Shown: one piece after another, positions 34,021 through 43,211 of the stretch
Layout of the letters: each line of letters starts with the position of its first letter
Position numbering within the stretch: position 1 is the stretch's first letter
From: Anaerolineales bacterium
GTDB taxonomy: Bacteria > Chloroflexota > Anaerolineae > Anaerolineales > Villigracilaceae
Direction: 5' to 3'
DNA length: 64,000 nucleotides
Assembly (NCBI GenBank): GCA_014379595.1
Contig: JACMLM010000006.1
Span: forward strand, 58,718 to 122,717
Notes under the pieces: generated by a model
Seen by the model: the letters and a program-made list of their open reading frames with translations, nothing else
What the model was told of the DNA's origin: nothing
The model's database searches: none
Made by a program: the position numbers and the translations under genes

Positions 34021-34689
34021 ATGTGCGGAAGATTTACACTTACTGTTGACCCGTCAGAATTACAAGATTCGTTTGGCGATTTTACATTCCCAGATCAATT
34101 CGCACCGCGTTTCAATATTGCGCCGACCCAGCCTGTATTAGCCATTCCAAACGACGCAAAAAATAAAGCTGATTTTTTCCTGTGGGGATTAATTCCCTCA
34201 TGGTCAAAAGACCCAAGCATCGCAAACAAACTGATCAATGCACGCGGCGAAACCATCGCAGAGAAACCATCTTTTCGCGGCGCATTCAAATACAAGCGCT
34301 GCTTAATTCTCGCCGATGGATTTTATGAATGGAAAGCACAGGAAGGCGCGAAAACAAAAACACCGTATTTCATCCACATGAAAGACCGAAATCCATTTAC
34401 ATTTGCAGGGTTGTGGGATGAATGGCAATCACCAAATGGTGACGCGCTTCGCACCTGCACCATCATCACCATTAATCCAAATGAATTGATGTCCACTTTG
34501 CATAACCGCATGCCTGTGATATTGGATAAAAAGAATTATGCCGATTGGCTTGACCCTGCGCCTCGGACTCCCGAAAGCCTGCTTCATCTCATCCAGCCCT
34601 TCCCCGCTGACAAAATGTCTGCCTATCCCGTTTCAACAATGGTCAACAGCCCGGGCAATGATCGCGCCGAATTAGTTGTTCCTGCTTAA
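34021..34689 (+). CDS. SRAP-domain protein (YedK/HMCES-type abasic-site protein)
   Basis: 222 residues starting MCGRFTLT; Cys2 becomes N-terminal after Met removal and forms the thiazolidine crosslink with abasic sites in this family. Other signatures are RFNIAPTQPVLAI, WGLIPSW, NARGETIAEKPSFRGAF, RCLILADGFYEW (Glu of the active centre), HNRMPVIL. The role is shielding abasic sites in single-stranded DNA. AAAGGAG lies 5 bases upstream. It ends at a strong intrinsic terminator and probably forms its own unit. Confidence 0.95.
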   Translation: MCGRFTLTVDPSELQDSFGDFTFPDQFAPRFNIAPTQPVLAIPNDAKNKADFFLWGLIPSWSKDPSIANKLINARGETIAEKPSFRGAFKYKRCLILADGFYEWKAQEGAKTKTPYFIHMKDRNPFTFAGLWDEWQSPNGDALRTCTIITINPNELMSTLHNRMPVILDKKNYADWLDPAPRTPESLLHLIQPFPADKMSAYPVSTMVNSPGNDRAELVVPA

Positions 34690-34723
34690 TGTACTGCGAC
34701 ATAAATGTCGCAGTACATTTTTT
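34688..34723 (+). terminator. Intrinsic terminator overlapping the SRAP stop codon
   Basis: AATGTACTGCGACA and TGTCGCAGTACATT form a perfect 14-bp stem closed by TAAA, followed by a T-tract. The stem starts in the last bases of the SRAP gene. Confidence 0.92.
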
Positions 34724-34738
34724 GCAATGAAAAAATAA

Positions 34739-36010
34739 ATGAACAAACTGAGCATTCCCCTCTCACAACGTTTCCCTGCCCTTGCATCGCGTGACTTTGC
34801 CATCTTCTGGGTGGGGCATTTACTTTCACTGATCGGCACGTCTATGCAAAATACGGCTCTGCCATTGCTGGCATATCGTATCAGCGGCCGCCCATTAGAT
34901 TTAGGTCTCATCGGTTTTGCAGTCACGTTGCCAACTTTTTTTCTCGCTTTGCCAGGCGGCGTGCTCATTGAGCATGTAGATAAACGCAAAGCCATCATCT
35001 TTTTACAGATCATTATGATGTTGGATACATTCACGCTTGCCATACTCACGTTGACTGGAGTCATAGAGATATGGCATATCGTGATCACGTCTCTTATTCT
35101 TGGCATAGCAACGGCCTTTGAAATAACGGCTCGCCAAGCTATGCTGATCGAGTTGGTCGGACGGCAGTCTCTGCCAAATGCCATTGCCTTGCAGTCTACA
35201 GCTTTCAATCTTTCGCGCGTACTTGGTCCTGCACTCGTTGTGCCTTTATTATTATTCTTTCCAAAAAACGGAGAAGGTTGGGTTTTTCTTTTTAATGGCA
35301 TTAGTTTTGCAGCTATTATTATTGGATTATTTTTTGTACGCACACTTTATAACGCCCCTATTGAACCACGCACACGTTCCATGATGGTCGAACTGCGCGA
35401 GGGAACACAATATCTGGTCAATAATTCTTCGGTGGGCCTTCTTATTGTCATTGCGGCTACATTGGGCATCTTTGCACTGCCTATCATTCAACAATTACCA
35501 GTTATTTCAAAAGATCTGCTGGGGCAGATAGGGGATACAAAAACAGTTGTAGACATGCGCAATAGTCTGCTATATACAGCCCAAGGAGCGGGTGCATTGA
35601 TAGCAGCATTCTCCATTGCTATGAACAATACTGCTCGCTGGCGAGGATTACGGCTTATCTTGGGAGAAGCCGCCTTCATTCTTGGGATGATTGCGATTCC
35701 CTTTATACGCTCCACATGGCTGGCTGTGATCATTATCGCATTAATGGGTTGGGGCGCAGTGACACAGCTTGCTACTATGAATACGCTTATTCAACTCCAG
35801 GTTCCAGATTCCCTGCGTGGACGTGTGTTTAGTATTTATCTCTGGGCCTTACAAGGCATTACACCTTTTGGCAGTTTATTGATCGGGTGGATGACACAGA
35901 AATTTAGCTTATCGACAACTGCGTTATTTTGCGGACTGGTTTCGCTGATTATTATTGGCGGTATTCAGGCCTTTCGGCCTAATGTACGGCTAGGCGACGG
36001 GTTAACGTAG
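34739..36010 (+). CDS. MFS transporter (EntS-like), 423 aa
   Basis: About 12 hydrophobic helices with MFS features: FAIFWVGHLLSLIGTSMQN in helix 1, ISGRPLDLGLIGF, LPGGVLIEHVDKRKAI (motif A), and DSLRGRVFSIYLWALQGITP in the second half (matching motif A of the C-half). This layout is that of the EntS/DUF894 branch, often siderophore or drug exporters. The substrate cannot be assigned. The start ATG lies right after the SRAP terminator. Confidence 0.88.
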   Translation: MNKLSIPLSQRFPALASRDFAIFWVGHLLSLIGTSMQNTALPLLAYRISGRPLDLGLIGFAVTLPTFFLALPGGVLIEHVDKRKAIIFLQIIMMLDTFTLAILTLTGVIEIWHIVITSLILGIATAFEITARQAMLIELVGRQSLPNAIALQSTAFNLSRVLGPALVVPLLLFFPKNGEGWVFLFNGISFAAIIIGLFFVRTLYNAPIEPRTRSMMVELREGTQYLVNNSSVGLLIVIAATLGIFALPIIQQLPVISKDLLGQIGDTKTVVDMRNSLLYTAQGAGALIAAFSIAMNNTARWRGLRLILGEAAFILGMIAIPFIRSTWLAVIIIALMGWGAVTQLATMNTLIQLQVPDSLRGRVFSIYLWALQGITPFGSLLIGWMTQKFSLSTTALFCGLVSLIIIGGIQAFRPNVRLGDGLT

Positions 36011-36020
36011 GATTAGTAAC

Positions 36021-36050
36021 TTGACTCTGATTTTTCGCCCATGTTATGAT
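36021..36050 (+). promoter_or_regulatory. Promoter (TTGACT-N18-TATGAT) with leaderless start
   Basis: TTGACT (36021-36026) and TATGAT (36045-36050) are 18 bases apart. ATG 36058 is 8 bases past the -10, so the transcript should begin at or just before the start codon. Both boxes are good here, the clearest case of the leaderless pattern in the window. Confidence 0.7.
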
Positions 36051-36057
36051 GAAACCT

Positions 36058-37269
36058 ATGCAAAACGATTTTACAGAAGATGCTCCCCGTCCCGATGAAG
36101 AGGGTGAACAGAAAAAAACGCTAGAAAGTTCCTCGCAAACATTAAGACAAAATAGTTTAATCACACGCTGGATGAACAGCCTTGTGCAAATGGGCTTGGG
36201 TGAATCTCTTTTGCGTACTGGCACAAACCTATTTTCCATTGTTGCGATCATCATCGTGATCCTGCTTGTGCAAGCTTTTTACAGTCAGACGCCGAATCAG
36301 TTTTCAGTAAACGGCGGGCAGGATTCAGGTCCAGCAGAGACCGCGGTGGTTGACATCAATTCGATTCCCGCTGCAGATATTCCAATCATCTCTGGCATTG
36401 CACGTGCAGCACAGCTCCATACCAACGTTCCTACTCGGCCTCGCGATGAAATTGAGATGTATACGGTTCAGGAGGGCGATACAGTCTTTGGTATCGCTGA
36501 AAAATTTGGTCTTGAACCTGAGACTGTGTTATGGAGTAACTACAATATTTTGCTGGATTCTCCGCATTCACTAAAACCCGGGCAGGAGTTGATAATACTT
36601 CCAGTGAATGGTGTGTATTGGGAATGGCAGGGTGGTATTTCTTTTGGAAGTTGGGCTGAATTCTATGGCGTTACTGCGGCAGATATTATCGAATTGCCTG
36701 CCAATAATATTGATCCGGATACAGTCGGGGACTATAACAATGCAAACATTAAGACTGGCTGGTTGATCATTCCCGGTGGCAGAAGAGAATTTGTGAGTTG
36801 GAGCGCGCCACTCGGTGTAACGCGCGAGAATCCTGCCTCTGCTCGCGTACTTGGAGCGGGTGCATGTGAGCCTGTAAGTGGTGGCGCCGTGGGATATGGA
36901 TCTTACGTCTATCCAACAAATAGCCATTCTATATCAGGTTTTGGTTACTCGCCACAAAGCAATCATAATGGCCTTGACTTTGCAGGCAATGAAGGTGAAG
37001 GTGTATATGCAGCCGATGCGGGTGTGATCGTATACTCCGGCTGGAATGATTATGGTTATGGCAACATGATCATGATCGATCATGGAAATGGTTTCCAATC
37101 TTTATACGCGCACTTGAGTGAGATCTATCGCGGCTGCGGGCAAAGTGTTGGTCAGGGCGAGGCAATTGGTGCGGTTGGCTCTACTGGTCGTTCCTCTGGT
37201 TCGCATTTACACTTTGAGTTAATGGCAGGTGTGAAGGTGAATCCATTTGATTACCTGCCGCCGCCATAA
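36058..37269 (+). CDS. LysM / M23 peptidoglycan endopeptidase, membrane-anchored
   Basis: 403 residues from ATG 36058 (ATG 36046 and 36049 fall on the -10 box). An acidic cytoplasmic N-terminus is followed by a membrane helix (about 60-80). Two LysM-type domains come next (YTVQEGDTVFGIAEKFGLEP, then WAEFYGVTAADIIELPANNI), and a C-terminal M23 lasso peptidase domain with HNGLDFAG (zinc His and Asp), GYGNMIMIDHGNG, LYAHLSEI and GSHLHFEL (zinc ligands). All catalytic residues are present. It should cleave peptide cross-bridges in the wall or act as a division/growth factor. Confidence 0.93.
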   Translation: MQNDFTEDAPRPDEEGEQKKTLESSSQTLRQNSLITRWMNSLVQMGLGESLLRTGTNLFSIVAIIIVILLVQAFYSQTPNQFSVNGGQDSGPAETAVVDINSIPAADIPIISGIARAAQLHTNVPTRPRDEIEMYTVQEGDTVFGIAEKFGLEPETVLWSNYNILLDSPHSLKPGQELIILPVNGVYWEWQGGISFGSWAEFYGVTAADIIELPANNIDPDTVGDYNNANIKTGWLIIPGGRREFVSWSAPLGVTRENPASARVLGAGACEPVSGGAVGYGSYVYPTNSHSISGFGYSPQSNHNGLDFAGNEGEGVYAADAGVIVYSGWNDYGYGNMIMIDHGNGFQSLYAHLSEIYRGCGQSVGQGEAIGAVGSTGRSSGSHLHFELMAGVKVNPFDYLPPP

Positions 37270-37273
37270 GTCC

Positions 37274-37302
37274 TTGTCAAAGGCTGATGCCTATACTATA
37301 AT
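37274..37302 (+). promoter_or_regulatory. Promoter of tRNA-Val
   Basis: TTGTCA (37274-37279), 17 bases, TATAAT (37297-37302): a near-consensus sigma-70 promoter ending 14 bases before the mature tRNA 5' end. Confidence 0.8.
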
Positions 37303-37316
37303 CGCGGTTGCTTCCC

Positions 37317-37390
37317 GGGCACGTAGCTCAGTTGGTTAGAGCGCATCGTTCACATCGATGAGGTCGGGGGTTCGAGCCCCTCCGCGCCCA
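37317..37390 (+). tRNA. tRNA-Val(CAC)
   Basis: Cloverleaf: acceptor GGGCACG/CGCGCCC (one A-C mismatch), D-arm GCTC/GAGC, anticodon stem CATCG/CGATG with loop TTCACAT (anticodon CAC, reading GUG), variable AGGTC, T-arm GGGGG-TTCGAGC-CCCTC, discriminator A. CCA is not encoded (CAA follows). Confidence 0.93.
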
Positions 37391-37391
37391 C

Positions 37392-37421
37392 AAAAAGCCA
37401 CCATTTGGTGGCTTTTTATTT
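37392..37421 (+). terminator. Intrinsic terminator after tRNA-Val
   Basis: AAAAAGCCACCA, TT, TGGTGGCTTTTT followed by ATTTTCC. A perfect 12-bp stem starting two bases after the tRNA. Confidence 0.9.
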
Positions 37422-37491
37422 TCCAGATGTCTGCGTACCTGAATACTTAATCCATACTTTCTTTGAGACTTTGCGTTAAAAATCTTGAAGG

Positions 37492-37497
37492 TATAAT
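37492..37497 (+). promoter_or_regulatory. -10 box (TATAAT) before the KdpD-like kinase gene
   Basis: TATAAT ends 13 bases before ATG 37511, so the transcript would have only about 6-7 leader bases. ATG 37496 overlaps the box and is unlikely to be used. Confidence 0.55.
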
Positions 37498-37510
37498 GAA
37501 TTTCGCACCC

Positions 37511-38953
37511 ATGAAGAGTTCATCTTTTATTTCACAGTTCTGGCAATATCTGTTTTCACTAAGCGTGATCGCGGCTATCACCGCCATTTTTTTCGCGTTG
37601 CGCGGAATTCTGGATATCACCCTGATCGCGCTGTTATATTTAATTCCGCTGGGCATGATCACGGCTTTTCAGGGGCTTGGCCCAGGTATCAGCAGTGCTT
37701 TACTTTCTTTCCTCACACTTAACTACTTCTTCATTCAACCATATTACACACTGGCTGCTCACCGTCCAGCAGATGTCGTGATTCTTATCATTTTTTTAAT
37801 TGTGGCCGTGGTGATCAGTCAGTTGGTTGGACGTATGAGAGCCAGCCTTGCTAAAGCCACAGCGCGCGAACGTGAAGCGACACAGCTCTATGAACTCAGC
37901 ACTATTTTGACTGGCTTGCATGATGACCATACCATCATACAAGTCCTCACGAAACAGATACAAGCTGTATCACAAGGTGAGTATGTGGAACTGAGTACTA
38001 CAGGAGCACGGGCATTTACTTATCATTTGCCTGAAATAGATCCGCCTCCTCGTCTTCCAGAGTTGACCGTTCCCATTCAGGCGGCGCGTGGCGTTCTGGG
38101 AGAGATAAGGCTTTGGAAGGCTGAGCCAGCCATTTCGTCTGAAGAGAAGCGTTTATTACAAACTTTTGCGAGCCAGGGAGCGTTAGCGCTTGAACGTGCA
38201 TGGCTTGTGGAAGCAGAGTCGCGCGCCAAAGTCCTGGAAGAGAGTGACCATTTGAAGTCCATTCTTTTATCATCTGTTTCGCACGAACTGCGCACACCGC
38301 TCTCAACGATCAAAGCCGCCTCATCAAGCCTGCGCGGAAACGAAGTAAGCTGGGATTCGCATGCACGCGTTGAGTTGATTGCGGCGATAGATGATGAAGC
38401 GGATCATTTGAATATGCTGGTGGGTAATCTGCTTGATATGTCGCGTATTGAATCAGGCGCACTCAAACCTAAACGCGAATGGAATATTTTATCTGAGATC
38501 GTGGAGAGTGTGCTGGCACGCATGAGATATTCAGCAGATGAACATAAACTTGAGGTTGACATTCCTGAGAATTTGCCGTTCGTATCAGTGGATTACGTTC
38601 AGATGGAACAGGTCTTCACCAATTTGGTGAGTAATAGTTTGAAATACGCACCTGCAAGCACTAAGATTCAAATTCGAGCATATATTGAAGGCGACACAAT
38701 TCATACACAGGTCAGCAACCAGGGTCCGCAAGTGCCGCCTGAACATTTGGAACGTATCTTCGATAAGTTCTATCGCGTCACCGCTGCAGACCGAGTAACT
38801 GGTACCGGACTTGGGCTTTCGATTTGCAAAGGGATTATTGAAGCCCATGGTGGGCGCATTTGGGCGGAAAATATTACAGATGGTTTTGCATTTAATTTTA
38901 CTCTTCCGCTCACATGGGATGGACAGCTTCCTATGGATACGGAGACCGAATGA
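37511..38953 (+). CDS. Short KdpD-like histidine kinase (DUF4118-GAF-HisKA-HATPase)
   Basis: 480 residues from ATG 37511. Four membrane helices of the DUF4118 type, with LGPGISSALLSFLTLNYFFIQPYYTLAAHRPAD broken here into LGPGISSALLSFL and NYFFIQPYYTL, match the KdpD membrane domain. A GAF-like segment, VSHELRTPLSTIKAAS (phospho-acceptor His) and an ATPase domain (FTNLVSNSLKYA, TGLGLSICKGIIEAHGG) follow. The N-terminal KdpD and UspA domains of full-length KdpD are missing. Coupled by ATGA to its response regulator. With a complete KdpDE pair 4 kb downstream, this second pair is probably a paralogue regulating K+ or osmotic genes. Confidence 0.9.
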   Translation: MKSSSFISQFWQYLFSLSVIAAITAIFFALRGILDITLIALLYLIPLGMITAFQGLGPGISSALLSFLTLNYFFIQPYYTLAAHRPADVVILIIFLIVAVVISQLVGRMRASLAKATAREREATQLYELSTILTGLHDDHTIIQVLTKQIQAVSQGEYVELSTTGARAFTYHLPEIDPPPRLPELTVPIQAARGVLGEIRLWKAEPAISSEEKRLLQTFASQGALALERAWLVEAESRAKVLEESDHLKSILLSSVSHELRTPLSTIKAASSSLRGNEVSWDSHARVELIAAIDDEADHLNMLVGNLLDMSRIESGALKPKREWNILSEIVESVLARMRYSADEHKLEVDIPENLPFVSVDYVQMEQVFTNLVSNSLKYAPASTKIQIRAYIEGDTIHTQVSNQGPQVPPEHLERIFDKFYRVTAADRVTGTGLGLSICKGIIEAHGGRIWAENITDGFAFNFTLPLTWDGQLPMDTETE

Positions 38954-39645
38954 GCAACGCACCGCACATCCTTGTCATCGATGATGAATCGCAAATTCGA
39001 CGAGCGATCCGAACTATCTTAACTGAAAAAGGATTCAGAGTCACAACAGCCAGCCGCGGCGAAGAGGGCCTGACCCTCGCCGCCACCAATGAACCCGATA
39101 TCATCATCCTCGACCTGGGACTGCCTGATATGGATGGCGTGGAAGTCTGTGCGCGCCTGCGTGAATGGACTCAATGCCCGATCATTATTCTTTCTGTACG
39201 CGATAGTGAACACGATAAAGTAGCGGCACTCGATGCAGGTGCAGATGATTATCTTACAAAACCATTCGGCATTGAAGAGTTATTGGCACGCGTACGTGTG
39301 GCGCTGCGTCATTCCACAAGCAGGCAGGGTGCTCAAACCAAATTGGTCAAAGCGGGGTCACTTACAATTGACCTTGTATGGCATATTGTTAAACGGGGTG
39401 AAGAGGAAGTTAAATTGACTGGCACCGAACATAAGCTCCTTGCTTATCTTGCTGCCAATCATGGGCGCGTGCTTACCCATCAAAACATTCTTACACAGGT
39501 TTGGGGGCCTGCCGATGCCAACCACACTGAATATTTGCGCGTCTACATGCGTCAACTCCGCAAGAAACTCGAAGTTGATCCTGAACGTCCGCAATATATT
39601 CTCACCGAACCTGGAATTGGTTATCGTTTTATTTCAGATGGCTAG
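38950..39645 (+). CDS. KdpE-like response regulator (OmpR family)
   Basis: 231 residues from ATG 38950, overlapping the kinase stop by 4 bases. Receiver domain with DDE at 11-13, phospho-acceptor Asp55 (ILDLGLPDMDG), and the K-P switch (LTKPFG). C-terminal winged helix with TGTEHKLLAYLAANHGRVLT and YLRVYMRQLRKKLE, ending in EPGIGYRF. It closely resembles the kdpE product encoded at 42504. Probable targets are nearby K+ genes, including the kimA-like gene just downstream; this is inference. Confidence 0.93.
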   Translation: MSNAPHILVIDDESQIRRAIRTILTEKGFRVTTASRGEEGLTLAATNEPDIIILDLGLPDMDGVEVCARLREWTQCPIIILSVRDSEHDKVAALDAGADDYLTKPFGIEELLARVRVALRHSTSRQGAQTKLVKAGSLTIDLVWHIVKRGEEEVKLTGTEHKLLAYLAANHGRVLTHQNILTQVWGPADANHTEYLRVYMRQLRKKLEVDPERPQYILTEPGIGYRFISDG

Positions 39646-39679
39646 TTTTTATTACTAAATTCCCCATAACATATACCCC

Positions 39680-39708
39680 AATTGCCCCGATATCGGGGCA
39701 ATTTTTAT
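39680..39708 (+). terminator. Intrinsic terminator after the response regulator
   Basis: A perfect 24-base palindrome centred on CCCCGATATCGGGG, followed by a T-tract. Confidence 0.88.
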
Positions 39709-39787
39709 TTGTTCTTTATACAATTGGACGTTTTTTTTGTCACCGTTTTATGCGGGGTTGATAAGATTTATTTACACATGAGGTGAC

Positions 39788-40426
39788 ATGAACAAACTTA
39801 ATTCTCAAACTGCATCTTTGACTTTATCCACCGCCTCCTATTCGGAGCTCAAGCCTGCTCGTCGTTTAATTGTCCTTGTGCCATATCTTGAAGTTGATCC
39901 TATTCCCGCAGCACGAAGGGTCTGGGAGCTGGCAAATGAAATGGACTCATGCGTTCATTTCATTGGTTTACACAATGATGCAGAGCAGGAGTTGACCCTG
40001 AGACGTGAACTGGTCACTATGTCTGCAATGGTAAACGATAGAAAAGTATCCTCAGATATAGAAGTGATCTTTGGAAAAGATTGGGCCGAAGCTGTAAAGT
40101 CGCGCTGGCAGGCAGGCGATATCGTTGTGTGTTTTTCTGAGCAACGTGTGGGATTGTTACGTAAGCCGTTGAGTGAGGTTTTACAGTCGGAACTAAACAT
40201 ACCTCTTTATATCCTTTCCGGGCTTTATCCGAAAAACAGCCCTAGGCCAAATTGGCCGGCACAGATCGCCGCATGGACGGGTTCCGTTGTCATTATCCTC
40301 GGCTTCTTCCTGCTTCAGGTCAAGGTCGATCATCTTGCAAAAGACTGGTCTCATACTTTATTGTTGCTACTTTCCATCCCGATTGAAGTGAGCATGATCT
40401 GGGGTTGGAACAGCCTGTTTGAATAA
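39788..40426 (+). CDS. Hypothetical protein: Usp-like domain plus two C-terminal membrane helices
   Basis: 212 residues. The first 150 have a Rossmann-like pattern (RRLIVLVPYLEVDPIPAARRV, then GDIVVCFSEQRVGLL) that recalls universal stress protein or KimA C-terminal domains. Two hydrophobic helices (about 158-175 and 188-205) end the protein. GAGGTGA is a good Shine-Dalgarno sequence before ATG 39788. The gene leads into the kimA-like transporter, with an overlap if the latter starts at TTG 40419, so the two are likely an operon and functional partners; a regulatory subunit is a guess. Confidence 0.75.
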   Translation: MNKLNSQTASLTLSTASYSELKPARRLIVLVPYLEVDPIPAARRVWELANEMDSCVHFIGLHNDAEQELTLRRELVTMSAMVNDRKVSSDIEVIFGKDWAEAVKSRWQAGDIVVCFSEQRVGLLRKPLSEVLQSELNIPLYILSGLYPKNSPRPNWPAQIAAWTGSVVIILGFFLLQVKVDHLAKDWSHTLLLLLSIPIEVSMIWGWNSLFE

Positions 40427-40457
40427 CACACTGGAAAAAATCAACAAGTTGGAATAT

Positions 40458-42434
40458 ATGATCAAACACGAAGACCACTCACAAACAACATCTATTATTG
40501 AACGAGCCACAGATTACAAACCACCACACACCTGGCGTTCCTGGTTTATAGGCCGCCCTTTATCCACTGCAGATGCATCTCATCAGACAATCGGTAAGCG
40601 CGTGGGTCTTGCAGTATTTGCATCGGATGCGCTCTCTTCCACCGCATATGCTACACAAGAGATACTTGTCATCCTTGCAGCAGCCGGCACAATGGCCTTT
40701 GGGATTGTATTTCCAATTTCCATTGCCATTGTCGTCTTGCTTGCAATTGTTACGATTTCGTACGAGCAAACCATACATGCTTATCCGGATGGCGGCGGCG
40801 CATATATTGTAGCGCGCGATAATCTTGGCGCATTTCCAGCTCTTATTGCCGGAGCGGCCCTCCTGACTGACTACATTCTCACGGTATCAGTTTCCATTGC
40901 GTCTGGAGTTGCGCAGATCGTATCCGCGTTTCCAGCGTTGTATGCCTATCGTGTTGTACTTGCTGTTATATTCATCATGTTCGTCATGATGATGAATTTG
41001 CGTGGTGTAAAAGAATCGGGAACAGCATTCGCCATCCCCACCTATTTCTTTGTAGTATTGATGTTCCTTGCCGTTGGAACCGGTCTCTTCCGCTTGTTTG
41101 TTACCAACACACTTGGAACCGTAGTTGATCCGCCAGAGTTGGAAATGTTGCATGGCATTTCAAAGATTACACCTTTCTTAATACTACATGCCTTTGCAAG
41201 CGGCACTACTGCACTCACCGGTGTAGAAGCGATCTCGAATGGCATTACTGCTTTCAAAGAACCTCGCAGCAAGAATGCAGGTGTGACCTTGATCTGGATG
41301 TCTCTTATTCTTGGCGCACTTTTTCTTGGCATCTCCTATCTTGCGAAAGAAATTGGTGCAATTCCATCGGAAAGTGAAACGGTGATCTCACAATTGGCGC
41401 GGACGATTTTTGCCGGGCGGGGCACTCTATATCTGATGTTGATCGGCGCTACGACTGTTATTCTCATTATGGCTGCAAACACAGCCTTTGCGGATTTCCC
41501 ACGTTTAAGCGCTCTTGTTGCAAAAGATGGATTCCTTCCCCGCCAGCTTACATATCGTGGCAGCCGTCTGGTTTATTCACGCGGCATTGTAGCCCTGGCT
41601 GTCATCGCATCCATCATACTTATAATTTTTCAGGCAAGTGTTACACGTCTTATTCCTCTGTATGCAATTGGTGTGTTTCTGTCATTTACGCTTTCGCAAG
41701 GCGGTATGGCACTGCGCTGGTGGAAGATCGGCAAGCTTAAACCTGGCGAAGAGAAAGTGGAACGCGGTTCAACCCTGCGCTTTGTAAAAGATTGGTCGCT
41801 TAAAATGGTGATCAATGGATTTGGTGCAATATGTACCTTAATTGTGATGCTGGTCTTTGCTGCAACTAAATTTCATGATGGAGCATGGGTGGTCTTGATC
41901 CTTATTCCGGTCATGGTCGCAATTTTCTGGTTTATCCATCGGCACTATAACAATCTCGCCAAAAAACTTTCACTGGATAACTTTGGTGTGATCGCGCCAC
42001 ATACCATTCGGCACCGTGTTATTATGCCGGTCAGCGGTGTACATCAAGGTACGCTGGCCGCGCTCCGTTACGCACGCGCTTTGTCAGATGATGTTACGGC
42101 AGTCCATGTGACGATTGAACCGGCAGATGCTGAAAAAGTCCGCCAAAAGTGGGAAAGGTGGGGTGAAGGAGTGCGCCTGGTAATGTTGGATTCACCATAT
42201 CGTCTCTTCCTTGAACCTTTATTGGGATATATCGCCGACATTGCACAAAAACGACAGCCGGGTGAAACTCTCACTATTGTTGTGCCTGAATTTGTTTCAG
42301 ATAACCGCTTAACTGCCGCATTGCATACGAACACTGCCGATCTTCTTCGCAGTCAACTTAAACGTCAACATGGCATCGTGATCATCAACGTGCCTTATCA
42401 TGTTCATGAACATGAGGAAGATGACAAACATTAA
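40458..42434 (+). CDS. kimA: KimA-like potassium importer (APC superfamily)
   Basis: 658 residues from ATG 40458; TTG 40419, overlapping the upstream gene, is the alternative. Twelve membrane helices and a cytoplasmic C-terminal Usp-like domain. Close to Bacillus KimA/YdaO by memory: FASDALSSTAYATQEI, AYPDGGGAYIVARDNLG, LTDYILTVSVSIASG, ALTGVEAISNGITAFKEP, and VIMPVSGVHQGTLAALRYARAL in the C-domain. The Asp and Tyr of the SDALSSxAY segment, which coordinate K+ in KimA, are conserved. KimA is a K+/H+ symporter inhibited by c-di-AMP through its C-domain; whether this protein binds c-di-AMP cannot be read. It sits between two Kdp-type regulator pairs. Confidence 0.85.
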   Translation: MIKHEDHSQTTSIIERATDYKPPHTWRSWFIGRPLSTADASHQTIGKRVGLAVFASDALSSTAYATQEILVILAAAGTMAFGIVFPISIAIVVLLAIVTISYEQTIHAYPDGGGAYIVARDNLGAFPALIAGAALLTDYILTVSVSIASGVAQIVSAFPALYAYRVVLAVIFIMFVMMMNLRGVKESGTAFAIPTYFFVVLMFLAVGTGLFRLFVTNTLGTVVDPPELEMLHGISKITPFLILHAFASGTTALTGVEAISNGITAFKEPRSKNAGVTLIWMSLILGALFLGISYLAKEIGAIPSESETVISQLARTIFAGRGTLYLMLIGATTVILIMAANTAFADFPRLSALVAKDGFLPRQLTYRGSRLVYSRGIVALAVIASIILIIFQASVTRLIPLYAIGVFLSFTLSQGGMALRWWKIGKLKPGEEKVERGSTLRFVKDWSLKMVINGFGAICTLIVMLVFAATKFHDGAWVVLILIPVMVAIFWFIHRHYNNLAKKLSLDNFGVIAPHTIRHRVIMPVSGVHQGTLAALRYARALSDDVTAVHVTIEPADAEKVRQKWERWGEGVRLVMLDSPYRLFLEPLLGYIADIAQKRQPGETLTIVVPEFVSDNRLTAALHTNTADLLRSQLKRQHGIVIINVPYHVHEHEEDDKH

Positions 42435-42466
42435 TAAGTTACAGATATAACATTGTCGTAAGAGAA

Positions 42467-42510
42467 AATATAAAGTCCGCTTCAATTTACATTTAAGCGG
42501 ACTTTATATT
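42467..42510. terminator. Bidirectional terminator between kimA-like gene and kdpE
   Basis: AATATAAAGTCCGCTT and AAGCGGACTTTATATT form a perfect 16-bp stem with a 12-base loop. The right arm contains the kdpE stop codon. Confidence 0.85.
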
Positions 42511-43202
42511 GCACCTGCGTCATGCACCCTGAGACGATAACCTACTCCGGGCTCAGTGTGGATATACGTTGGCCTTGCAGGGTCAGGTTCGAGTTTCCCG
42601 CGCAGGTTGCTGATATTAACGCGCAGAATGTGCATATCATCGTATCCTTCCCCCCAAACTTGTCGCAGAAGTTGCCTGTGAGTTAATACTTTTCCTGCAT
42701 GAGTAACCAACAAACGCAAAATATCATATTCAGTGGGGGTCAATTGAATTTCTTTTTGATTCACCATGACAAGTCGATGGGAAAAATCCATAGTCAAACC
42801 GCTTGTAGTAAAGATGGGTTCGTTTACGCTGGTGACCTGCCTGCGTTGAACAACACGCATACGAGCCAGCAATTCCCCCGTGCCAAAAGGTTTGGTGAGG
42901 TAATCATCTGCACCGGCATCGAGGGCAGCGATTTTATCCTGCTCGGCTTCACGGACTGAAAGAATGATGATCGGCGTCTGTGACCATTCCCGCAGTCGGC
43001 GCGTGACTTCGATGCCGTCAATATCGGGTAAGCCGAGGTCAAGAATGATCAAGTCTGGGCGGTGAGCAAGGACCGCGTTCAAGGCTTCCTGTCCATCAGC
43101 GGCCTCATAAACGTTGAGTCCTTGCGCAGTTAATGCAGCGCGCAGATAGCGCCTGATTGATGTTTCATCGTCCACAACCAAAACCCGCTGACCCTTTTCC
43201 AT
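42504..43202 (-). CDS. kdpE: Response regulator KdpE
   Basis: 232 residues. Receiver domain with VVDDETSIRRYL, phospho-acceptor Asp55 (ILDLGLPDIDG), LTKPFGTGE; OmpR-type winged helix with LTPTEYDILRLLVTHAGKVLT and HILRVNISNLRGKLE. Its order after kdpD (9-base gap) identifies it as KdpE, which activates kdpFABC when K+ is low. Last gene of the kdp operon; its stop codon is inside the terminator. Confidence 0.95.
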   Translation of the reverse strand: MEKGQRVLVVDDETSIRRYLRAALTAQGLNVYEAADGQEALNAVLAHRPDLIILDLGLPDIDGIEVTRRLREWSQTPIIILSVREAEQDKIAALDAGADDYLTKPFGTGELLARMRVVQRRQVTSVNEPIFTTSGLTMDFSHRLVMVNQKEIQLTPTEYDILRLLVTHAGKVLTHRQLLRQVWGEGYDDMHILRVNISNLRGKLEPDPARPTYIHTEPGVGYRLRVHDAGAI

Positions 43203-43211
43203 GGTTCTTGT

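Noticed and set aside
39646..39787. c-di-AMP (ydaO-type) riboswitch upstream of the kimA operon
   Set aside because: The gap holds the terminator of the preceding gene and too little sequence for the two-domain riboswitch fold; no recognisable core.
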